From the NCBI GenBank assembly GCA_964353405.1, contig CAYGWJ010000176.1, forward strand, positions 1 to 18,145: a stretch of DNA of 18,145 nucleotides. The letters are read 5' to 3'. The notes under the pieces are model-generated. The model saw only the letters and a program-made list of their open reading frames with translations, was not told the DNA's origin and searched no databases. The DNA comes from JBGLNJ01 sp964353405. Its GTDB lineage: Bacteria; Chloroflexota; Anaerolineae; Fen-1058. This document shows, in pieces, positions 1-6,804 of this stretch. The translations under genes were made by a program, and so were the position numbers. Every line of letters begins with the position of its first letter. Position 1 is the stretch's first letter.

Positions 1-28
1 TCCAAGCAAAAGCGACATTTGAACTGCT

Positions 29-106
29 GGTGTGACAAAATCTCGGCTGGCAAGAGGCAAAAACAGCTTGGATTTAGAACGCATGGTCTAGAGATTTTGT
101 CACACC
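29..106. repeat. Inverted-repeat element with 16-bp perfect arms
   Basis: The arm GGTGTGACAAAATCTC at 29-44 is perfectly mirrored by GAGATTTTGTCACACC at 91-106, with 46 bases between. The arms are too long and too far apart for a typical terminator or a single operator. They resemble the ends of a small non-autonomous element or a REP-like palindrome. No open reading frame lies between the arms. The rest of 1-261 shows nothing I can assign. The structure is directly visible; the element interpretation is inference. Confidence 0.6.
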
Positions 107-261
107 TAACGTTGCGATGTCAACTTTGCCGGTACTCTGAACATCCTGAAAAATGAGGCGTTTCGTCCCTTGACCCAGCAGCCAGTCCAGAGTACAAAGT
201 GACACGATGGTTCAGGCAATTACCCCGGATTATTGGGAAGATACCCGGAATGTTTGCTCAT

Positions 262-289
262 GTAGGACAAGTTTGCCAACTTGTCCTAC
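262..289. terminator. Strong stem-loop downstream of manA
   Basis: GTAGGACAAGTT at 262-273 pairs perfectly with AACTTGTCCTAC at 278-289 around a four-base loop. It sits about 20 bases past the stop codon of the mannose-6-phosphate isomerase gene, which is read on the minus strand, so it could end or protect that transcript. There is no T-run on the minus-strand side, so this is not a classical intrinsic terminator. A dispersed palindromic repeat is an equally good explanation. Confidence 0.45.
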
Positions 290-309
290 TTTAGAATGTT
301 TGCCAATGC

Positions 310-1266
310 TCAGACACTGGCTTTGAGCGCACGAAATGGGCCGCGTGGCCGGATCTGGTAAGAGCCGCATGCGGCCGGGACAACCAATGATTCAAGACGG
401 TCCAGCTCCAGTTGCCAGCCTGGTCCTTCCACTTGTGCCCCACCCTCGACGAGCGTCAGCGCGTGAAAAGACTCGCCGCTGGTGTCGAGAGAGATCGAAT
501 TCGTTTGTCCCGCCAAGAGTTGCAGCGTAAAGTAAGAACAGGCCACCAGCTCTCGCTGGTCCCCATCGGCAAGCGGAGGCTGTGGGATAATTTGAGCGGC
601 AGCGTTGACGTCGGCGACCGCCAGCGCCTGTTCAAGGTGCAATTTGCGTCCCTGTGTTACCGGACGGTTCCAATCAAAAACGCGATAGGTAAGGTCCGAA
701 GTCTGCTGCACTTCGTAGACCAATAGACCCGGGCCTAACGCATGGATCATGCCGGGCCTCAACAAGATCGTATCGCCTGCATGGATCGTGAGGCGCTGCA
801 TCCCATCCAGAATGGTTCCGCCCCGAATCGCTTGTTCGAGGTTGGCCCTGGTCATCCCGGGACGCAGCCCACACAGTATCTCTGCGCCCGGTTCAGCCGC
901 GAGCAAGTGCCAAGCTTCAGTTTTGCCGAATTGGCCCATGCCCTCCAACCGCACCGCCTGCTCGTCGTTCGGATGCACCTGGAGCGAGAGCCACTGTGAA
1001 CAATCCAACAGTTTGATCAACACAGGAAAACGTGTCCCGGTGCGTTGAACGGCCCGCCGTCCCAACAGGGCTGCTCCATAGGCCGCCGCTGCTTCCGCCA
1101 GTGTCTGCCCGGCCAGCGCTCCAGAAGCAATGCGGTCACCCTCATAGATGACCCAGGCCTCGGCCGTGGGCGCATGACCCGGCCTCAGCCGGCTTCCGCC
1201 CCAAACGTAATCGCGATATTCCGGGGTCAACAAGAGCGCTGGACACACGGCGGCTGAAACTGACAT
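310..1266 (-). CDS. manA: Class I mannose-6-phosphate isomerase
   Basis: A 318-residue zinc-dependent cupin that interconverts mannose-6-phosphate and fructose-6-phosphate in the cytoplasm. The family signature is visible: LSLQVHPND at about 93-101 supplies Gln96 and His98, GKTEAWH at 114-120 supplies Glu117, and RPGMIHALGPG at 170-180 supplies His175, together the expected metal ligands. DLTYRVFDW (191-199) follows as in bacterial short-form enzymes. The length fits the short Bacillus-like class, not the longer enteric ManA. The ATG at 1266 has a good ribosome site, GAGGTGA, seven bases upstream. The gene starts 33 bases after the ROK kinase stop and is probably the last gene of the sugar operon. 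With that kinase it would feed either mannose or fructose into glycolysis. Confidence 0.93.
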   Translation of the reverse strand: MSVSAAVCPALLLTPEYRDYVWGGSRLRPGHAPTAEAWVIYEGDRIASGALAGQTLAEAAAAYGAALLGRRAVQRTGTRFPVLIKLLDCSQWLSLQVHPNDEQAVRLEGMGQFGKTEAWHLLAAEPGAEILCGLRPGMTRANLEQAIRGGTILDGMQRLTIHAGDTILLRPGMIHALGPGLLVYEVQQTSDLTYRVFDWNRPVTQGRKLHLEQALAVADVNAAAQIIPQPPLADGDQRELVACSYFTLQLLAGQTNSISLDTSGESFHALTLVEGGAQVEGPGWQLELDRLESLVVPAACGSYQIRPRGPFRALKASV

Positions 1267-1299
1267 GCCCGCTTCACCTCAGAAAATCCCTGTTGCCAA

Positions 1300-2193
1300 T
1301 CATGTTCCGACTGATTCCATTGCCAAAGCGATCGCGCCCAGGACGCCGGCCCGGTTCTCTAGCGCAGGCGGGACGATGTACCGGTCAATCTCTTTAAGGA
1401 TTTGCGGTGATTGAACATAGCCGTTCAAGAATTGCTGCACCTGGCGCCGCACGAGAGGAAACAAGCCCTCGTTCTGCATCACGCCTCCTCCCAGGACGAT
1501 CCGGCGAGGAGAATAGTTGAGAACCAGGTTGGTCAAGGCCAGGGCGATGTGATGCGCTTCGACGTTCCACGCCGGGTGGTCGCCGGGGAGCGTCTCGGCC
1601 GGCTGCCCCCAGCGCTGCTTCATCGCCGGACCCGAAGCCAACCCCTCAAAACAGTCTCCATGATAGGGACACACGCCAGGAAACGGATCCAACTCACGGT
1701 CGTGCCGCATGAGCATGTGTCCCATCTCGGGGTGAACCAGTCCATGCAGAGGTCTGCCATTGCATATCACGCCGCCGCCAATCCCGGTTCCAATCGTGAG
1801 ATAAATGACGGGGTCCAGATGCTGGGCCGCGCCCCAGCGATACTCGCCAAAGGCCGCCGCGTTCACATCGGTATCAAACACGACCGGCACATCCACCGCC
1901 GCCCTCAGGACGCCGGCAAAGTCAGTGTTCGCCCAGCCCGGCTTGGGTGTGGTGGTGATAAAGCCGAACGTCGGCGACGCCGGATCAAGGTCCACCGGGC
2001 CAAATGAACCGACGCCAATACCGGCGAGTGCCACCTCCCGCGCCTGCTGTCTGAAAAAAGCGACTGCCTTGCCAATCGTTTCGGCGGGGCTGGTGGTGGG
2101 AAAACGCACCTCGGCTCGAACGTCATCCGGCCCGCTGCCCACCATGCAGACGAACTTGGTTCCTCCGGCTTCGATGCCCCCGTAATAATTCAT
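1300..2193 (-). CDS. ROK-family sugar kinase, fructokinase-like
   Basis: A 297-residue ATP-dependent hexokinase of the ROK family. GIEAGGTK (6-13) is the phosphate-binding loop, DTDVNAAAFGE (107-117) carries the catalytic Asp109, and LTIGTGIGGG is the second nucleotide-binding segment. EMGH (156-159) with CPYHGDC (175-181) forms the His/Cys zinc site seen in fructokinase-type ROK kinases such as Bacillus YdhR/GmuE. I chose the ATG at 2193 over an in-frame GTG at 2205. GGTGGA lies seven bases upstream of the ATG, and the GTG falls inside that ribosome site. The adjacent mannose-6-phosphate isomerase makes fructose or mannose the likely substrate, but glucose or another hexose cannot be excluded from sequence. 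Confidence 0.9.
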   Translation of the reverse strand: MNYYGGIEAGGTKFVCMVGSGPDDVRAEVRFPTTSPAETIGKAVAFFRQQAREVALAGIGVGSFGPVDLDPASPTFGFITTTPKPGWANTDFAGVLRAAVDVPVVFDTDVNAAAFGEYRWGAAQHLDPVIYLTIGTGIGGGVICNGRPLHGLVHPEMGHMLMRHDRELDPFPGVCPYHGDCFEGLASGPAMKQRWGQPAETLPGDHPAWNVEAHHIALALTNLVLNYSPRRIVLGGGVMQNEGLFPLVRRQVQQFLNGYVQSPQILKEIDRYIVPPALENRAGVLGAIALAMESVGT

Positions 2194-2353
2194 AGTCAAT
2201 TCCACCGCAACTGCTCAGGCTGTCACACCTGCACTTTGCCCCTGGGACTGCCCAGGGGTGACGTGCGTCAAATGTTGCGAGCCCCTTCTGGGCGAAGCAA
2301 CACTTGCGTGCGTCAAGAGTTGCTTCGTCGCAAAAGGCGCTCCTACCCAGAAG
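2194..2353. other. Gene-free spacer with several small palindromes
   Basis: This is part of the 320-base gap between the ABC ATPase and the ROK kinase. CCCCTGGG (2239-2246) pairs with CCCAGGGG (2251-2258) over a four-base loop. CGAAGCAAC (2293-2301) pairs with GTTGCTTCG (2319-2327). GTGCGTCAA occurs twice, 45 bases apart (2263 and 2308). The 8-bp stem could weaken read-through from the transporter genes into the kinase, but it lacks a T-run. No protein-coding signal is seen. Confidence 0.5.
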
Positions 2354-2434
2354 CTTGTCACCCTGAACGTGGTGAAGGAGTTTCTACCTCGCAAGACCGA
2401 GATTCTTCGGCCCGGCGGGCCTCAGAATGACAAG
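2354..2434. repeat. REP/MITE-like palindromic repeat
   Basis: The ends are CTTGTCACCCTGA (2354-2366) and TCAGAATGACAAG (2422-2434), inverted with two mismatches. The body reads GTGAAGGAG then GAGATTCTTCGG. This layout matches a palindromic repeat that I recall as common between genes in many bacterial genomes (GTCATCCTGAGC... GAGATTCTTCG... CTCAGAATGAC). The middle GGCCCGGCGGGCC is itself nearly palindromic. It occupies the transporter-kinase gap, so the two gene groups may not share one stable transcript. Confidence 0.65.
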
Positions 2435-2513
2435 TTGCTTTGCTCTAGCATACCGCTTGACGGCATAGAGTTCTCGCAATGACACAGGCTGAGCAGCGGC
2501 GCGATCTGGTCTT

Positions 2514-3314
2514 TTAGTTTGCTTTCTCTGCGCCATTCAGTGCTTTGGGAATGACGCCCATCTTGTGAACGGCTTCCGCGCCGACCATCAGGCTGACGAC
2601 TTCGTCGGGGGTGGTCTTGGCGGCCAGCAACTCACCCACCTTCTTGCCGCGCCGCATGACGACGATGCGGTCCGACACGGCAAAAACATCTTGCATGTTG
2701 TGGCTGATGATGATGACAGGCACACCCTGATCGCACAACGTGCGCACCAGCGTGAGCACTTTGCGCTGCTCGGACACACCTAACGCCGCCGTCGGCTCGT
2801 CCATGATGACCATTTTGGCGTTCCAGTAGATCGTGCGGGCGATCGCCACGGACTGGCGCTGTCCGCCGGACAGGTTGCGAATCTGCTGCGTGAGGGAAGG
2901 AATTTGAATGTCCAGCCGCTCCAAGGTGCTGGCTGACTCGGCGCGCATCTTGCTCCGGTCCAGCGTGCTGACGAGTCCACCCAGGTAAGGGCGCTTGATT
3001 TCGCGCCCCAAAAAGATGTTGGAGCCGACATCCAGGTTCTCTGCGAGCGCCAGGTCTTGATAGATGGTCTCGATGCCCATATCGCGCGCTTCACGCGGGC
3101 CGCTAAAGACAACTTTCTTGCCGTCAAAGATAACGTCCCCACCATCGGGTTGATAGACACCCGCGACCATTTTGATCAGCGTGGATTTGCCGGCGCCGTT
3201 GTCGCCCACCAGGCCGACCACTTCGCCGATATTGACGTCGAGGCTTACCTTGTCCACGGCGATCAAGCCGCCGAACCGCTTGGTGAGATTGATGGCCTGC
3301 AAAAGTGTTGTCAT
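2514..3314 (-). CDS. Sugar ABC transporter ATPase, single-domain FrcA type
   Basis: A 266-residue ATPase that powers hexose import at the cytoplasmic face. Walker A is GDNGAGKST (38-46), the Q-loop is Gln86, the signature is LSGGQ (148-152), Walker B is MVIMDEP (168-174), and the switch His is 205. Most RbsA/XylG-type sugar ATPases have two fused ATPase domains and about 500 residues. This one has a single domain, like FrcA of the fructose/mannose/ribose system, so two copies are expected per transporter. I chose the ATG at 3314, which has AGGGGGG upstream. An in-frame GTG at 3332 overlaps the permease stop but lies within the ribosome-site region. The gene follows the permease at 14 bases and is co-transcribed. 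Confidence 0.93.
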   Translation of the reverse strand: MTTLLQAINLTKRFGGLIAVDKVSLDVNIGEVVGLVGDNGAGKSTLIKMVAGVYQPDGGDVIFDGKKVVFSGPREARDMGIETIYQDLALAENLDVGSNIFLGREIKRPYLGGLVSTLDRSKMRAESASTLERLDIQIPSLTQQIRNLSGGQRQSVAIARTIYWNAKMVIMDEPTAALGVSEQRKVLTLVRTLCDQGVPVIIISHNMQDVFAVSDRIVVMRRGKKVGELLAAKTTPDEVVSLMVGAEAVHKMGVIPKALNGAEKAN

Positions 3315-3328
3315 CGCTTTATCCCCCC

Positions 3329-4447
3329 TCACTTGCCCAGAGCCCGGCCGAATTGATCCACGACGACGGCGATGATGAGGACGATGCCGACGGCTATATA
3401 CTGCCAGAAGGCCGGCATGCCCAGCACGACCAATCCGTACACAATCGTGCCGATGAGCAGCGCGCCGACAATCGTGCCGAGGATGGTGCCTTCGCCGCCG
3501 AACAGGCTGGCGCCGCCGATCACGACGGCAGAAACGGCCGTCAACGTCTGCGTCTCTCCAGCGTTGTATGCGCCGCTCGTAAAGCGAGAGGCCCAGATCA
3601 CGCCGGCGATGCCGGCCAGCACAGACCCAAGGATGTAGACCTTGATCAGCGTTCGCTGGACCGGGATACCGGCGCGAGTAGCCGCCTCAAAGTTGCCGCC
3701 GATGGCGTAGATGTGCTGGCCGAATTGTGTTTTGGCCAGGATGAACCAACACATCACCGTCACAATGAGAGTGACAAAGACGACGTTCGGTATCAGCGGA
3801 ACGCTGGCCTGCAATTCGGCTTGCGTCGCCGTGGGCGGCACACTGAAAAACGTCAACCAATGTCCGGGCGACCAATAGACGAGAGAGCCATTGCCCAACT
3901 GCCCCAGGACATCTGGCTGATTCTCGGCGATAGGATAACCTTTACTCAGCAGGAGCGCAGCGCCTTCCACCAGGCTGCCCACGCCCAACGTGGTAATGAA
4001 GGAGGGCACTTTGATTCTGGCGATCAGGAAGCCGTTGAGCAGGCCAGGGACGATGGTGACGAGAATTCCGGCCAACATGCCGGCGCCGATGGTCGCCACG
4101 GGCGACGCATGGCCATTCAGCTCGCGCATGACCATGGCGGCCACCACAGACGAAAAGCCTAGCGTCCAGCCGATCGAAAGGTCAATGCCCGCGCTGATGA
4201 TGATGAACGTTTCGGCCATGCCCATGAGGAGGATCTGGGTCGTGTACAGCAAGATACCCTGAATGGCCCGCGGGCTGAGAAAGTTGACATTGTTCGCCTG
4301 TTTGGAGGCAACGGTGAACAAGGTCACCAGCAAAACGAGGAACGCCCAGGGCCAGGCCTTGCGGATCAGCTCAAGATTTTCGGCCCGAGTTCGCTTGGGC
4401 GGTGGGGCGGCCTGTGGCGTTTCTTTCGCGTCAGGTGCTACCGTCAT
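3329..4447 (-). CDS. Sugar ABC transporter permease, RbsC/FrcC family
   Basis: A 372-residue inner-membrane permease of the branched-chain/ribose-type superfamily, with roughly eight to ten hydrophobic segments. Family-typical stretches include SAGIDLSIGWTLGFSS, the GGNFEAATRAGIPV cytoplasmic loop that contacts the ATPase, and a TLTAVSAVVIGGASLFGGEG block near the C-terminus. The N-terminal 35 residues are charged and Pro/Arg-rich, so the chain starts in the cytoplasm. The ATG at 4447 has GGGAGG five bases upstream. The gene sits between the binding protein (186 bases upstream, with a strong stem-loop in the gap) and the ATPase. With only one permease gene, a homodimeric channel is likely. 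Confidence 0.93.
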   Translation of the reverse strand: MTVAPDAKETPQAAPPPKRTRAENLELIRKAWPWAFLVLLVTLFTVASKQANNVNFLSPRAIQGILLYTTQILLMGMAETFIIISAGIDLSIGWTLGFSSVVAAMVMRELNGHASPVATIGAGMLAGILVTIVPGLLNGFLIARIKVPSFITTLGVGSLVEGAALLLSKGYPIAENQPDVLGQLGNGSLVYWSPGHWLTFFSVPPTATQAELQASVPLIPNVVFVTLIVTVMCWFILAKTQFGQHIYAIGGNFEAATRAGIPVQRTLIKVYILGSVLAGIAGVIWASRFTSGAYNAGETQTLTAVSAVVIGGASLFGGEGTILGTIVGALLIGTIVYGLVVLGMPAFWQYIAVGIVLIIAVVVDQFGRALGK

Positions 4448-4586
4448 GTGAACCTCCCGGTGATGGTATCAGACTGGCAACCCGCCTGGAACTTGGATCC
4501 ATGCTAGGCAAGAATTCTATCGAGTGCAGGAAAACCTTGCAAAGGGTTCGTATTCAGGCGACCTTGGCAAGGTTCTGAGCAGAGGT

Positions 4587-4613
4587 GGGCCAGGGAGACT
4601 GACTCCCTGGCCC
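4587..4613. other. Intercistronic stem-loop between binding protein and permease
   Basis: GGGCCAGGGAG at 4587-4597 pairs perfectly with CTCCCTGGCCC at 4603-4613, an 11-bp GC-rich stem with a five-base loop. It lies 21 bases after the binding-protein stop on the minus strand and about 140 bases before the permease start. There is no T-run. In known sugar operons such a structure protects or uncouples the abundant binding-protein mRNA from the membrane genes; that role is inferred here. A second weaker pair, AACCTTGC (4533-4540) with GCAAGGTT (4567-4574), lies in the same gap. Confidence 0.6.
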
Positions 4614-4633
4614 GGCGAGTGTGTTCCGATGTT

Positions 4634-6676
4634 TTACTTGTAAAAGAACTTGGAGATGTTGGGATCGTTCATGTTGTCGCGGGTGATGACCGCGTAGCCC
4701 GTCGGGATGTGTCGCGGGTAGCTGGTCACGCCGTTGAGGTAGGCCGCAGCCATCCCAACCGCCAGGAAGCCCATGTCGCCAGGCTTCTGGGCGATGACGA
4801 GGTCTGCGGTGCCGCCCTTGAGCATGTTGATCGCATCCGCGGTCGCATCAAAGGCCACCACCTTGACCTTGCCGCTGAGGCCCTTGTTCTTGACGACGGT
4901 GCCGGCGCCCTGGGCGCTGAACACGTTGGTGCCAAAGATGCCGCCCAGATCGGGGGTCTTTTGGAGCATGGCTTCCACCTGCGCCTGCGCCTTGGAAGGA
5001 TCGTCGTCGTTATAGTCTACGGCCACCAGTTGGACATCCGGGTAGGCCTTGATGGCTTCCTTGCAGCCCTCCTCGCGCGCATCGGTGCTGCTGATGCCGC
5101 GCTTGACGTTCTGGATATAGATCTTGCCCTTCTTGCCGAGGGATTCCGCCAGAGCGTTGCAGGCGATCACGCCGCCCAGCTTGTTGTCGGAGGCGATGAA
5201 AGAGATCGGGAACTTGACGGGGCCGTTGGCATAGTCGCCGTCGCCGATAAAGGTGTCCACGGTGAGGAGCGACAGACCGGCGTCATTGGCCTTCTTGAGC
5301 GGAGCGATCATGGCATCCTTGTCTACCGGAGCCAGGAACAGGAACTTTAGGTCGCCGCGCGCGACCATAGCGTCCAACATGGGAGTCTGGTCGGTCACAT
5401 TCCAGTTCTTGGGGATCTGCACGACCAACTCGTTGCCAAAGTGGCTGGTCGCCAGTTCTGCGCCGCGCTGCATGGTAAAGTAGAAGGGGTCTTGCACGCC
5501 GGCCAGGAAGCCGATCTTGACGCCCTTCATCTTGGAGGTGACAGCCGGGACATCGGCCGTATAAAAGAACTGGGAGACCTTGGGATCGTTCATGTTGTCG
5601 CGCGTGATGACGGCATAGCCGGTCGGGATGTGCTTCGGGATGCTGGTCACGCCATCCAGGTATGCGACGGCCATCACAACCGCCAGGTAGCCCATGTCCG
5701 AAGGCTTTTGGGCGATGACGAGGTCCGCGGTGCCGCCCTTGAGCATGTTGATCGCATCCGCGGTAGCGTCAAAGGCCACCACCTTGACCTTGCCGCTCAG
5801 GCCCTTGTTCTTGACGACGGTGCCCGCGCCCTGGGCGCTGAACACGTTGGTGCCAAAGATGCCGCCCAGATCGGGTGTCTTTTGGAGCATGGCTTCCACC
5901 TGCGCCTGCGCCTTGGACGGATCGTCGTCGTTATAGTCCACAGCCACCAACTTGACATCCGGGTAGGCCTTGATGGCTTCCTTGCAGCCCTCCTCGCGCG
6001 CGTCGGTGCTGCTGATGCCGCGCTTGACGTTCTGGATATAGATCTTGCCCTTCTTGCCGAGGGATTCCGCCAGAGCGTTGCAGGCGATCACGCCGCCCAG
6101 CTTGTTGTCGGAGGCGATGAAAGAGATCGGGAACTTGACCGGGCCGTTGGCATAGTCGCCATCGCCGATGAAAGTGTCCACGGTCAGGAGCGGCACGCCG
6201 GCGTCATTGGCCTTCTTGAGCGGCGCGACCATGGCATCTTTGTCCACCGGAGCCAGGAACAGGAAATTCAAGTCGCCGCGCGCCACCATCGCGTCGAGCA
6301 TCGGCGTCTGGTCGGTGACATTCCAATTCTTGGGGATCTGCACGACCAGTTCCACACCCAGGTCAGCCGCGGCCTGCGCTGCGCCGCGCTGCATGGTAAA
6401 GTAGAACGGGTCTTGCACGCCGGCCAGCATGCCAATCTTGTAGCCCTTCTTGGCCGGGGCTTGAGTGGGAGCCGGCGCTACAGTCGGCGCCGGAGCCTTG
6501 GTCGCTTCCGGAGCCTTGGTCGGTGCCGGAGCCTGCGTGGCGGCCGGCGCAGCGGGTGGTACAGTCGGGGCTGGGGCCGGCGCTTGTGTTGGCGTGGCCG
6601 CGGGAGCGCAAGCCGCCAGCAACATCGTCAGCGCGAGTACGATACTGCACAGTTGAGCGAAATGTTTCGTTTGCAT
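4634..6676 (-). CDS. Sugar-binding lipoprotein with two tandem binding domains
   Basis: A 680-residue extracytoplasmic sugar-binding protein of the RbsB/periplasmic-binding type I fold, anchored by Cys23 of the lipobox LLAAC. Residues 24-75 are a Pro/Ala/Thr linker. Domain 1 (about 77-372) and domain 2 (about 384-679) align without gaps at a 307-residue offset and differ at about 25 positions counted by eye. An 11-residue linker (373-383) separates them. The usual family member has one such domain and about 330-370 residues. I chose the ATG at 6676 because it opens a clean signal peptide preceded by AAGGAG. The same frame is open to 6970, but that extension has no signal-like character. The protein is likely the receptor for the adjacent permease and ATPase. 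Confidence 0.95.
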   Translation of the reverse strand: MQTKHFAQLCSIVLALTMLLAACAPAATPTQAPAPAPTVPPAAPAATQAPAPTKAPEATKAPAPTVAPAPTQAPAKKGYKIGMLAGVQDPFYFTMQRGAAQAAADLGVELVVQIPKNWNVTDQTPMLDAMVARGDLNFLFLAPVDKDAMVAPLKKANDAGVPLLTVDTFIGDGDYANGPVKFPISFIASDNKLGGVIACNALAESLGKKGKIYIQNVKRGISSTDAREEGCKEAIKAYPDVKLVAVDYNDDDPSKAQAQVEAMLQKTPDLGGIFGTNVFSAQGAGTVVKNKGLSGKVKVVAFDATADAINMLKGGTADLVIAQKPSDMGYLAVVMAVAYLDGVTSIPKHIPTGYAVITRDNMNDPKVSQFFYTADVPAVTSKMKGVKIGFLAGVQDPFYFTMQRGAELATSHFGNELVVQIPKNWNVTDQTPMLDAMVARGDLKFLFLAPVDKDAMIAPLKKANDAGLSLLTVDTFIGDGDYANGPVKFPISFIASDNKLGGVIACNALAESLGKKGKIYIQNVKRGISSTDAREEGCKEAIKAYPDVQLVAVDYNDDDPSKAQAQVEAMLQKTPDLGGIFGTNVFSAQGAGTVVKNKGLSGKVKVVAFDATADAINMLKGGTADLVIAQKPGDMGFLAVGMAAAYLNGVTSYPRHIPTGYAVITRDNMNDPNISKFFYK
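4640..5527 (-). repeat. Direct repeat copy encoding binding domain 2
   Basis: This is the downstream copy of an 888-bp unit repeated in frame with a period of 921 bases. I checked the offset at three anchors: the FFY codons (4640 vs 5561), GGGATCGTTC (4661 vs 5582) and CGCCGCGCTG (5461 vs 6382). Differences cluster near both ends of the unit. The middle is almost identical at DNA level. Confidence 0.93.
5561..6448 (-). repeat. Direct repeat copy encoding binding domain 1
   Basis: This is the upstream copy of the 921-base-period duplication. Residues 163-325 of this copy match domain 2 except for Lys242 versus Gln549. The N-terminal helix (about 100-108) and the C-terminal 50 residues hold most substitutions. 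Confidence 0.93.
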
Positions 6677-6755
6677 GGGACTCTTTTCTCCTTCTCTGAA
6701 AAATGGGTCGGGATTTGAATCATGCTGCGCGACACGGTGTTTCTTTTCTATCGTT

Positions 6756-6764
6756 TCACCTCCT
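6756..6764 (-). promoter_or_regulatory. Orphan perfect Shine-Dalgarno sequence
   Basis: On the minus strand AGGAGGTGA, fully complementary to the usual 16S rRNA tail, lies 79 bases upstream of the binding-protein ATG. No ATG, GTG or TTG follows at a normal distance; the codon at the right spacing is ATA. It may be a relic of an older start, a ribosome standby site, or chance. Confidence 0.4.
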
Positions 6765-6804
6765 GACTGCGAACCTGCGCAATGCTGAGCGTTTACCACC
6801 TTTA

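Noticed and set aside
2239..2258. Intrinsic terminator after the transporter ATPase
   Set aside because: The stem is perfect but there is no T-run on the minus-strand 3' side, so I list it only as a palindrome.
3305..4162. Plus-strand open frame (285 codons) opposite the permease
   Set aside because: Low-complexity Asp/Gln/His/Arg composition with no motif. The minus strand carries a clear permease.
5441..6718. Long plus-strand open frame (425 codons) opposite the binding protein
   Set aside because: Its residues form the Ala/Arg/His/Asp-rich, repetitive pattern typical of the antisense of a GC-rich gene. It duplicates exactly with the sense repeat, and there is no ribosome site or known motif.
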